Shown piece by piece: positions 56,637 to 64,000 of a stretch of 64,000 nucleotides of DNA. A program made the position numbers and the translations under genes. The notes under the pieces are model-generated. The model did no database searches, was not told the DNA's origin, and worked only from the letters and a program-made list of their open reading frames with translations. The stretch covers positions 20,424-84,423 of the forward strand of contig CALJKW010000033.1 in the NCBI GenBank assembly GCA_937980205.1, read 5' to 3'. Within the stretch, counting starts at the first letter, position 1. Each line of letters begins with the position of its first letter. Source of the stretch: an uncultured Myxococcales bacterium. Its GTDB lineage: Bacteria > Myxococcota > Myxococcia > Myxococcales > Myxococcaceae.

Positions 56637-59600
56637 TTAGATCGCGCGGCCGAAGATCTCGTACAGGCCGCGCATCATCTCGAGGTTGCGAACGTCCTCA
56701 CGCACGCGGCCTTCCCAGTAGGCCGAGTTGCGCGGAATGTTCCGCTCGTCGTTGATGAGGACGTCGTCCGACGGGTCGTCCTTGTTCACGCCCTTCGCGT
56801 CATTCCACTTCTGGGTGTTCGTGCGAGTGCGCTCGATCATCTTCTGAGCCGCCGCGTCCTGACCGGCCAGCGCGACGCCGTTCGGGTTGAACGTGCGCTT
56901 GAGCGCCGCGTAGACGTAGCCGCCGCCGAACGGATCATCGACCGTGACGACCGTGAAGCCGGTCGCCGGCGTCAGCGCCTCACCCGAGCCCAACCGGTAG
57001 ATCTGGTTGAACATCGCGTACTCCTGATTGAAGTTCTCGGTGAAGTACGCCATCGACAGGAGCTCGGCGTAGAAGCGCGTGCCCCACGGCATGTTCGACT
57101 CGACCTTGTCCATCGGCATCGCGTTGCCGTTGTTGTCCACCGGCACCTGCTGCGGCGGCGGGTAGTCGAAGTTGTCGATGTAGTTCTCGCCACGGACGAA
57201 GACGCGCGGCATCACGCGGGCCGTGCCGTCGCCGAGCTTCACCAGGCTGTCCGCGTACGCGGCCTTGTCCTCGGTCCAGACGGCGCCGAACAGCGGAGCC
57301 ATCTCCTTGTCGAAGGTCAGGTAGTACGGCAGCGAGTAGCGAAGCGCGTCGGAGCCACGGTCGACACCGAGGAAGTTCGTCTCGCTGGTGGTGAGCGCCG
57401 CGAGCGCAGCCGCCTGGTCCCAGAAGTGACCGACCTCGTCGACCTTCGTGTAGAAGTCCCAGCCGACCTTGCTGAACTGCGTGAACATGCTGCGGCCCGG
57501 ACCGCGCGGCACGTAGGCCACGTCGGTGTAGTTGTACTTCTGCTTCACCGTGGCGATGAACGTGGCCTCGGCCGACGGGCTCTGGATGCGCAGGTTGTCC
57601 GGCGCGTTGTCCGGCACGTAGACCCAGCGGCCGCTGATCGCTTCCTTGCCGTGGTAGCCGGCCGAGGGAGTCGCCAGCTGCTGCAGCAGCAGGTTGGTCG
57701 AGTCGATGACCGACATCGTCCAGTAGTTCTGCCAGATGGGGTCACCCAGGCCGTAGAACTCGTCGAGCTGCTCCGCCGTCAGGTAGTAGTAGCGCTGCAG
57801 GTAGTAAATGTTGAAGAGCCACTGCTGGTAGACGTTCGGGATGTTCTGCAGGTAGCGGATGAACTTGCCCGCGAAGACCGTGTTCGGGCTGTACATCAGC
57901 CGGTCACGACGGAAGTTCATGAACGCGTAGTTCTGGTCGAAGCGCTCGATCCACTTCGAGGTCATCTCGTACGTGTCAGCGCCCTGATCCTGCAGGTTGC
58001 ACATCATGTTCGCGCCGACCTCGGAGTCGGAGCAGAACCAGTACGGAACCTCGACCGGCATGCCGCGGCCGACGCGACCGACGATCTCCCGCGCGCGCTC
58101 CCAGTCGTTGTTGCCGAACCAGCGGGCCGAGAGGTTGTAGTCCTTCAGCTCCTGCTCGATGCGCGTGTACCAGCCCTTCATCTCGCTCCACTTGCGGAAC
58201 GAGCGGTCGTTCATGCGCGCGATGCCTTCATCGAGCGCCTTCTCGAACGGAAGGTTCTTCTCGGCGAACATGAACGGCACCGTCGTGTAGTGGAACTTGT
58301 CCTGGATGTACGTGTTGACGGGCGTGTAGTGCTCGACCTGCAGCATCGGGAACTCGAGCCGCGCGTTGCGAACCATCATCGTCTTCGAGACGTTGTCGGT
58401 CGCGACCGCGTAGTTCGGCTGGTCGTAGTCGTTGCGCAGGTTGTTGAAGACCTCGACGTAGCCCGGCTCGTCACCGCCCGAGTACGCGAAGAGGATCGCC
58501 GCGCGGTCGTACTTGCCGATGCCCTTGTTCTGGGCCGTGACGCGCGCGCCGTAGTCCATGATCGACGAGTACGTGTACTCGTAGAGGCCGTTGTCGATCT
58601 GCTTCTGGTTCAGCTGCGCCGCGTCGACCATGTTCTGCGGAGTGACCGGCAGCACGCGCTGGCCGGCGACCATCACGCCGATGGTCTCCTTGCGCAGATC
58701 CCAGTAGCCGTCCTGGTAGTTCATCGCGTCGGCCGAGCCGATGAAGTTGTGACGCAGGCCCAGCGTGTGACCGACCTCGTGCTCCGCGACCGAGCGCCAC
58801 GCCTCGCGACGGATCTCGTCGAAGATCTCCTTCTTCGCCTGAGCCTTCGCGACCTCGGGCGACTTGCCCTGGTTCTGAAGCTCGGTGATGCGCGCGGCGA
58901 TCTTGCGAGACTTCTGCTTCGCGACGCCGACGTAGTCGGGGTCGTTGTAGTCGAGGTCGTAGATGCAGCCTTCCTTCTCGTTGCGCTTGAGGAGCTGCTC
59001 GTGCAGCTGCTTCTTGCCGAGCGTGATCGGGTCGACGCCCATCATCACCTCGCGCGCGACCTTGTTGTAGAAGGCCGGGTCGCTCTCGAGGCGGCGCTGG
59101 AACTCAGGGTGCGCCACCATGCCCATGACCGCAGCCTTCACCTCGGGCAGCGACGTGAGCGTCTGCTCGAGCTCGGGGTTCTTGGCGATCAGCTCCGCGA
59201 CGACGGCGCGGCGATCTTGCGTGCGCAGCGGCAGGTGCCCCTGAGCCTTGTACGCGAGCATCTCGCCCTTGAAGTCCGGCACCAGGCGCGACAGCGTGCC
59301 CATCGGCCGCGTGACGTCGGACGTGAGGCCGCCCGTGCCGTCGTTCGGGCCGGCCGCCTTGCGGCGCGGGTCCGTCGGGTTCAGGTTCGCGTTGACGAAG
59401 TCCTTGATGTCTTCGCCCTTGATGAGCTGCGACAGCGAGATCTCGCCGTTCAGCACGTCGATCACCTGCATCGAGCTCGCCGCCCAGGTGTCGAGCGTCT
59501 TGCCGTACTGGTTCGCCGTGGCCCAGACGACCTCGCCGGTCTCGGGGTCGGTCGCCGACGGGCCGTAGCCGAGCAGGCCGCCCGCGAGCTGGTCGATGTA

Positions 59601-60908
59601 CGTGAGCTGGTGGTAGCGGATGTCGCCCATGCGCACGTAGGTGCCGGGCGCGCCGCACGCGCGCTGACGACCCTCGGCCTCGGCCGGAGCCATGCCCTCT
59701 TTCTTCGTGTAGTCGGGCACCGGGTTCTCGCAGACGAAGAACATCTGCGGGACCTGGTCGACCTCGAGGCCGCGGGGAACCGCGACCGCGCGGCGGAACG
59801 CGTAGTCCCACGACGACTCGAGCGAGTTCGGGCCGACCGCGGCCGCGAGGAGCTCGGACGGGAAGTGGCCCGTCAGGTGGTACGCGATCGGGCGCAGCTC
59901 ACGGCGCTGCACGGGGATCTTGCCCAGCGGGTTCTCGTTCGTGATCTCGTCGGGGCTGTGGGCGCGGCGCCAGATGTTGTGGCGCGACGCGTACAGGATG
60001 CGGCCCTGGTCCGTGAACGTGTAGCCCTTGTCGTAGGCCCACGTCTGGGTGCGGAACATGCCGAACTTCACCATCAGGTGGTCGTCGTAAACGAGCGGCT
60101 CGTAGTCCTTCACGCGCTCTTCGTCGACGCGCATGATCGACGTGCGCATGTAGAAGTTCGAGCTCTCGCAGTCGAACGTCGGGTTCAGCCAGCAGTACGG
60201 GATGTAGCCGTAGCCCGGGTAGTAGAGGCGCGGCGGGTCGCCGATGGCCTGCACGGTGAAGTCGAAGTACTTCAGCTTGCCTTCGACGTCGCGCTCCTCG
60301 ACGGGGGCGTTGTCGTTCTGAACCGCGTCTTCCTTGGTGATGAAGCGCATGTTCAGCGAGTTGGTGCCGTAGCAGCTCACCAGGCCGTCGCACTGGTCGA
60401 AGTTGACGAGCTGGTTGTGCGCCCAGTCGACGCGCATGAACTCGCGCTGGTACCAGGGGCGATCCTGGGTGTTCTCGATGAGCACGTTGGTCTGCTCACC
60501 CGTGGCCGGGTTGTAGACGCGCTCGCGATCGAAGTGGCTCTCGATGGCGTACGCGACGACCGGAGTGCCCTTGTACGGGCGGCCGTCCTTGAAGCGGACG
60601 TCGCCGATCCTCGAGTTCTCCATGTCGATGCGCGGGTCGCGGCCCGGCACCACTTCGTAGGTCCGGTAGCCGACCAGGAGCTTCTCCTGGACTTCCCACC
60701 GGATCTTCTCGAGCTGGCCGCCGAACGCGACGCGCGTCACGGTCGCCGAGTTGGGCGCCCCGACGATCGTGTTCTTGTAGTACCACTGGCCTTCCAGCAG
60801 GTCGGACTTCTTCGTGTAGTTCGGCTGCGTGCGGTCGACGACGCCCGGGTTGGAGCATCCGATCGCCAGAACTGCCAGAGCGCCGGTGAGGAGGATTTTG
60901 CTGTTCAT
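56637..60908 (-). CDS. Giant secreted metzincin-type metalloprotease, lipoprotein
   Basis: A 1423-residue lipoprotein with signal MNSKILLTGALAVLAIGC (lipobox AIGC). The zinc-binding motif HExxHxxGxxH is complete in AEHEVGHTLGLRHNF near residue 710, and the Met-turn SSIMDYGARV follows at about 780. This matches the DUF4953/DUF5117-type zinc-dependent metalloproteases. The start at 60908 has AGGAGA six bases upstream; an earlier ATG (60947) is only two bases past the upstream gene's stop and less likely. Tandem paralog of 60950-64000. Probably degrades prey or extracellular protein; inference. Confidence 0.9.
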   Translation of the reverse strand: MNSKILLTGALAVLAIGCSNPGVVDRTQPNYTKKSDLLEGQWYYKNTIVGAPNSATVTRVAFGGQLEKIRWEVQEKLLVGYRTYEVVPGRDPRIDMENSRIGDVRFKDGRPYKGTPVVAYAIESHFDRERVYNPATGEQTNVLIENTQDRPWYQREFMRVDWAHNQLVNFDQCDGLVSCYGTNSLNMRFITKEDAVQNDNAPVEERDVEGKLKYFDFTVQAIGDPPRLYYPGYGYIPYCWLNPTFDCESSNFYMRTSIMRVDEERVKDYEPLVYDDHLMVKFGMFRTQTWAYDKGYTFTDQGRILYASRHNIWRRAHSPDEITNENPLGKIPVQRRELRPIAYHLTGHFPSELLAAAVGPNSLESSWDYAFRRAVAVPRGLEVDQVPQMFFVCENPVPDYTKKEGMAPAEAEGRQRACGAPGTYVRMGDIRYHQLTYIDQLAGGLLGYGPSATDPETGEVVWATANQYGKTLDTWAASSMQVIDVLNGEISLSQLIKGEDIKDFVNANLNPTDPRRKAAGPNDGTGGLTSDVTRPMGTLSRLVPDFKGEMLAYKAQGHLPLRTQDRRAVVAELIAKNPELEQTLTSLPEVKAAVMGMVAHPEFQRRLESDPAFYNKVAREVMMGVDPITLGKKQLHEQLLKRNEKEGCIYDLDYNDPDYVGVAKQKSRKIAARITELQNQGKSPEVAKAQAKKEIFDEIRREAWRSVAEHEVGHTLGLRHNFIGSADAMNYQDGYWDLRKETIGVMVAGQRVLPVTPQNMVDAAQLNQKQIDNGLYEYTYSSIMDYGARVTAQNKGIGKYDRAAILFAYSGGDEPGYVEVFNNLRNDYDQPNYAVATDNVSKTMMVRNARLEFPMLQVEHYTPVNTYIQDKFHYTTVPFMFAEKNLPFEKALDEGIARMNDRSFRKWSEMKGWYTRIEQELKDYNLSARWFGNNDWERAREIVGRVGRGMPVEVPYWFCSDSEVGANMMCNLQDQGADTYEMTSKWIERFDQNYAFMNFRRDRLMYSPNTVFAGKFIRYLQNIPNVYQQWLFNIYYLQRYYYLTAEQLDEFYGLGDPIWQNYWTMSVIDSTNLLLQQLATPSAGYHGKEAISGRWVYVPDNAPDNLRIQSPSAEATFIATVKQKYNYTDVAYVPRGPGRSMFTQFSKVGWDFYTKVDEVGHFWDQAAALAALTTSETNFLGVDRGSDALRYSLPYYLTFDKEMAPLFGAVWTEDKAAYADSLVKLGDGTARVMPRVFVRGENYIDNFDYPPPQQVPVDNNGNAMPMDKVESNMPWGTRFYAELLSMAYFTENFNQEYAMFNQIYRLGSGEALTPATGFTVVTVDDPFGGGYVYAALKRTFNPNGVALAGQDAAAQKMIERTRTNTQKWNDAKGVNKDDPSDDVLINDERNIPRNSAYWEGRVREDVRNLEMMRGLYEIFGRAI

Positions 60909-60949
60909 GAGAGTCTCCTGATTCCGTTTCGTAGTGTTCGCGCTCATGG

Positions 60950-63900
60950 TCAGAAGGCCGTCCCGAAGACGCGGTAGAAGCCGCGCATCAGGTCCAGGTC
61001 GCGGAGGTTGTACTTGTAGCTCTCGAGCCAGTTCTTCCTCTGGATCTCGATCTGCACCGGGTTGTTCGCGTCGGCGGCCGACATGCAACCGTAGATGCGC
61101 AGCGTGCCGGGCAGCGGGCACTGGGCGGGGTTGCGGACCATCTCGAGGTAGTCGGCCGTCTCGCGCACGACGCGCAGGGCCGGAGTCGAGTACGGGTACA
61201 CCGTGCCGTCCTTCTCGATGGCCGCGTAGCGCGAGCCGGTGAGAATGTCCTCGACCTCGACCGTGTGGTAGCCGGGCGCGACGGTGATCTGCTCACCGCC
61301 GCCGAGCTTGTAGACCTGGTTGGCCTTCGGGTAGTCGAGATCGAAGTTCACGCGGAACGCCGCCTGACCGAGCCAGAGGGCGTAGATGCGGGCCGTCCAC
61401 GTCATCGAGATGTTGATGGGCGCGGCCTTCTGGTCGTCCTGACCCGAGACCTTGAAGCAGTCGGTCGTGCGGGTCGCGGTGCACTGCACCGGGCGCTCGA
61501 TGAGCTCGTACGGGTACTTGAAGTCCTTCACGTACGACTCGCCGGCGACGAAGCGACGCTGCGCGAGACCCATCGACTCGGGGATGACGTGACCGGCCTC
61601 GTCGAGCTTGAGGTACGCGAACGGGCGGATGAGGTCTTCGTTCGCGCCCCAGAGCGCGCCGAAGGTCTTGGTCAGCTCGTCCTTGAAGACCGTGTAGTAC
61701 GGGATGCGGAAGCGGTTCGCATCCGACTGGTAGTCCACGTCGTAGAGCAGCGTCTGGTAGTCGATGGCGGCGAACATCGCGCCGGCCTGGTCGTTGTAGT
61801 GACCGGCCTCGAGCATGCGGCTGAAGAAGCCGTAGCCGCTCTTGAAGTCGTAGCGGCTGTACATGCGGCGGCCGAGGCCGCGGGGCAGGTCGGCGAAGCC
61901 CGACGCAGCCGACGAGCCGAAGCGGCCGGTGCTCGAGTAGTAGTCCTTGAGGACCTGGCGACCCTGCGCGTTGAGCGTGTCGTAGTCGTCACCCTCGGAG
62001 ATGAGGTCCCAGCGGGGGCCGATGCGGCACTGGCCGTTCGAGCACAGACCGTACGGGCAGGTCTCGTCGTTGGTGCACGAGATGGGACGGCCGTCACCAC
62101 CCGGGATGGGCGTGGTGAAGTTGCGGTACATGAAGAAGCCCGCGGGCGGCACGCTCATCACGTTGAGGTGCTGGTTGATGCCGTCGAGCACCGCCATGGT
62201 CCAGAAGTCCTGGAACTGGGGGTCGAAGCTGTACTGCGCGAGCACCTGCTGGTTCGCCGCAGGCTTGCCGTACATGAACAGCACCCACTGCTTGTAGACG
62301 TCGCTGACGTCCACGAAGAGCGAGTAGGCCGAGTAGAACGACGAGAAGCCGGAGAAGTTCGAGCGGCCGCGGCGGAAGTGCGAGAGGATGTAGTAGTTCC
62401 AGTAGTTCTCGAGCTTGGTGCGCGTGATCTCGTAGTAGTCCGGACCACGGTCGAACCAGTTGCACGAGAGCACCTTCGCCTTGTGCGGGTCAGAGCAGTT
62501 CGCGTACGGAACTTCCCAGACCGGGTTGAGGGCCTGCATCTCGGCCTCGGTGAGCGGCGCGCCGTTCTTCTTCTCGAGCTCGTCGCGAACGCGCTTGCGG
62601 GCAGCCTCGGCGTCGCTCCACTTCACGAGGTGACGCTGCTTCAGCTTCGAAAGACCGTCGTTCATCACCTCTTCGATGGTGTTGCCCTCACCGAAGTGGA
62701 GCGGAACCATCGTGTAGTGGAACTGCTCGGTGTAGTTGCGGTTGTTGACGTTGTAGTGCTGCGCGTTGATGAGCGGCAGGTCGTACGCCGCGCCCGTCAC
62801 CGTGATGGTCTTGCCGTCTGAGCCGTTGAACGTCTTCTCGGTCGCGCGGAGCTTGTCGAACACCTCGACGTAGCCGGGCTTCGAGTCACCGGAGTACGCG
62901 AAGATGATCGCGGCCTCGTCGTACCGGCCGACGCCCTTCCAGTCGCCGGTGCGCGTACCCGAGTAGTCCATGATCGAGCTGTACTCGTAGTCGTACATGC
63001 CCTGGCTGAGCTGCTCGAACGTGCCGTCGGCGGTGATGCGCATGTCCTTCACCGTGCGGGGGATGAGCTTGTTGCCGGTCGAGCCGTCCTCGACGAGGAG
63101 GCTCTGCTTGCGCAGGTTCCAGTACTCGTCGAAGTAGTTGACCGCGTCGAAGCTGCCCTGGAAGTTGTGCACCAGGTTGAGGGTGTGGCCGACCTCGTGC
63201 TCGGAGGTCGCCTGCCAGATGTTCTGCTTGAAGCGGGCCTTGATCTCCTCGTTGGCCGTGGCGCGGGCCGCCTTCGGGTCGACGCCCGACTGCGTCAGCT
63301 GGTTGATGCGGTCGGTGCGCAGCTGCGCCTCGCGGAAGGCGACCGTCATCATCGTGCGGTCGTTGAACTCCGCCATGTAGTGGCACTCCTTCGAGGTGAG
63401 CGCGTCGAGGCGGGCGCGCTCGAGGTTCGCGAGCGAGCGGGCGTTCATGAGGACGTTGCGCGCCATCTTGCGGCGGAACGCGGGATCCTTGCCGGCCTGC
63501 TCGGCGAGCGGCGCCGGCAGCAGGCTCTCGATGTCGTTCGCGAAGTCCGGGTTGTCGAGGATCGCGGACTCGAGGTCGGGGTTCTCGGCGATCTTCTCGG
63601 CCGCGGCCTTGACCGGGTCAGACGAGATCTTGGGCAGGCCGCCGTTCGCGCGCATCTGCGCGATGAGCTCGAGGCTCTTCACGCTGGGGCGCTGGAAGGC
63701 GCCGAGCGAGGGCTCGCCGGTCTGGCGAATCGCGGTCTCGGTCGAGAGCAGCGCGCTCTGCGACGAGTCGCCGCGGGGCAGGCGCTTCACCGAGTAGATC
63801 GGGTTGTCGAGGATGTAGTTCTTCACCACGTCGCCCTTGATGAAGTCGATCGCCTGCTTGTCGCCGGTGATGAGGTCCATCAGGTCGAGGAGGTTCTGCG

Positions 63901-64000
63901 CCTCGGACTCGATGCCCCAGGTGTACGTGTTCGCGTTGGCGGACACGATCTCGGCGGTCTCGGGGTCGACCGAGTTCGGGCCGTAGCCGAGCAGGCCGTT
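60950..64000 (-). CDS. Giant metzincin-like metalloprotease, 5' end outside window
   Basis: 1016 visible residues, continuing upstream of base 64000 (the first visible residues NGLLGYGPNSVDPETAEIV match the paralog's GGLLGYGPSATDPETGEVV). The zinc motif reads SEHEVGHTLNLVHNF, HExxHxxNxxH, with Asn instead of the usual Gly. A Met-turn SSIMDYSGTRTG is retained. The N-terminus, including any signal peptide, is unseen. The stop is 41 bases before the start of the downstream paralog, so they are likely co-transcribed. Confidence 0.9.
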   Translation of the reverse strand, partial: NGLLGYGPNSVDPETAEIVSANANTYTWGIESEAQNLLDLMDLITGDKQAIDFIKGDVVKNYILDNPIYSVKRLPRGDSSQSALLSTETAIRQTGEPSLGAFQRPSVKSLELIAQMRANGGLPKISSDPVKAAAEKIAENPDLESAILDNPDFANDIESLLPAPLAEQAGKDPAFRRKMARNVLMNARSLANLERARLDALTSKECHYMAEFNDRTMMTVAFREAQLRTDRINQLTQSGVDPKAARATANEEIKARFKQNIWQATSEHEVGHTLNLVHNFQGSFDAVNYFDEYWNLRKQSLLVEDGSTGNKLIPRTVKDMRITADGTFEQLSQGMYDYEYSSIMDYSGTRTGDWKGVGRYDEAAIIFAYSGDSKPGYVEVFDKLRATEKTFNGSDGKTITVTGAAYDLPLINAQHYNVNNRNYTEQFHYTMVPLHFGEGNTIEEVMNDGLSKLKQRHLVKWSDAEAARKRVRDELEKKNGAPLTEAEMQALNPVWEVPYANCSDPHKAKVLSCNWFDRGPDYYEITRTKLENYWNYYILSHFRRGRSNFSGFSSFYSAYSLFVDVSDVYKQWVLFMYGKPAANQQVLAQYSFDPQFQDFWTMAVLDGINQHLNVMSVPPAGFFMYRNFTTPIPGGDGRPISCTNDETCPYGLCSNGQCRIGPRWDLISEGDDYDTLNAQGRQVLKDYYSSTGRFGSSAASGFADLPRGLGRRMYSRYDFKSGYGFFSRMLEAGHYNDQAGAMFAAIDYQTLLYDVDYQSDANRFRIPYYTVFKDELTKTFGALWGANEDLIRPFAYLKLDEAGHVIPESMGLAQRRFVAGESYVKDFKYPYELIERPVQCTATRTTDCFKVSGQDDQKAAPINISMTWTARIYALWLGQAAFRVNFDLDYPKANQVYKLGGGEQITVAPGYHTVEVEDILTGSRYAAIEKDGTVYPYSTPALRVVRETADYLEMVRNPAQCPLPGTLRIYGCMSAADANNPVQIEIQRKNWLESYKYNLRDLDLMRGFYRVFGTAF

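Noticed and set aside
57426..60977. Long + strand open frame opposite a metalloprotease
   Set aside because: Val/Arg/Leu-rich antisense frame; the minus strand has the zinc motif and lipobox.

Overview
High-GC, densely packed bacterial DNA with almost no intergenic space. The gene content points to a myxobacterium (phylum Myxococcota). The signs are a MYXO-CTERM-like sorting signal behind Cys-rich repeats, Cys-rich lipoproteins with Asp-Ala-Gly-Pro-Pro linkers, a Ser/Thr kinase fused to an ATPase/TPR region, a Myxococcus-type TIGR02265/V4R-like protein, many hybrid histidine kinases, and a lysine-rich histone-H1-like tail. This is inferred from content; no rRNA or tRNA gene was seen. No CRISPR array, insertion sequence or prophage was seen either.

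Layout. 1-515: 5' part of an unknown gene (minus). 612-4817: minus-strand operon of a GT39/ArnT-like membrane glycosyltransferase, an ABC ATPase and an ABC-2 permease. 4906-7554: Mpo1-like (DUF962) protein and two secreted, barrel-like hypotheticals. 7640-13441: a 1933-residue lipoprotein with DUF11-like and InlB-like repeats, four Cys-rich modules, an internal MYXO-CTERM signal and then an outer-membrane-barrel section; a scrap of OmpA C-terminus lies out of frame just after its stop. 13549-24285: kinase-ATPase, GGQ release-factor-like protein, Mfd, HEAT-repeat protein and OmpA lipoprotein. 24397-28293: Hsp33, two paralogous Cys-rich secreted proteins and SSB. 28467-31109: ECF sigma factor, zinc-finger anti-sigma factor and a caspase-like protease with a barrel-like C-terminus, coupled by 4-base overlaps, with a probable one-base frameshift in the protease leader. 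31145-33342: V4R-like protein and an acyl-CoA ligase. 33496-39463: five-gene two-component cluster. 39543-44097: sigma-70 factor, PBP4-type peptidase with a helical extension, and an SRPBCC protein with a histone-like tail. 44176-52921: two minus-strand operons (membrane protein-cupin-SDR; MBL-Rpe-MsrQ), a large lipoprotein, a GAF/HD-GYP phosphodiesterase, a hemerythrin and a small protein. 53018-56469: pyruvate kinase, an ASCH-like protein, an SprT-like metallopeptidase and a YkgJ-like protein. 56637-64000: two tandem giant secreted metzincin-type metalloproteases, the upstream one running off the window.

The most distinctive signals are: (1) the ECF/anti-sigma/caspase-barrel operon; (2) the TraA/TraB-like adhesin-barrel fusion with a deleted OmpA domain; (3) long intergenic hairpins built from hexamer repeats around related loops (44105, 52931, 56468), plus another long inverted repeat at 24293; (4) a shared 20-bp palindromic motif in front of both halves of the two-component cluster. 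Most genes are in tight operons with 4-base overlaps or abutting stop/start codons. GTG starts are common. No stretch above 300 bases lacks a gene.
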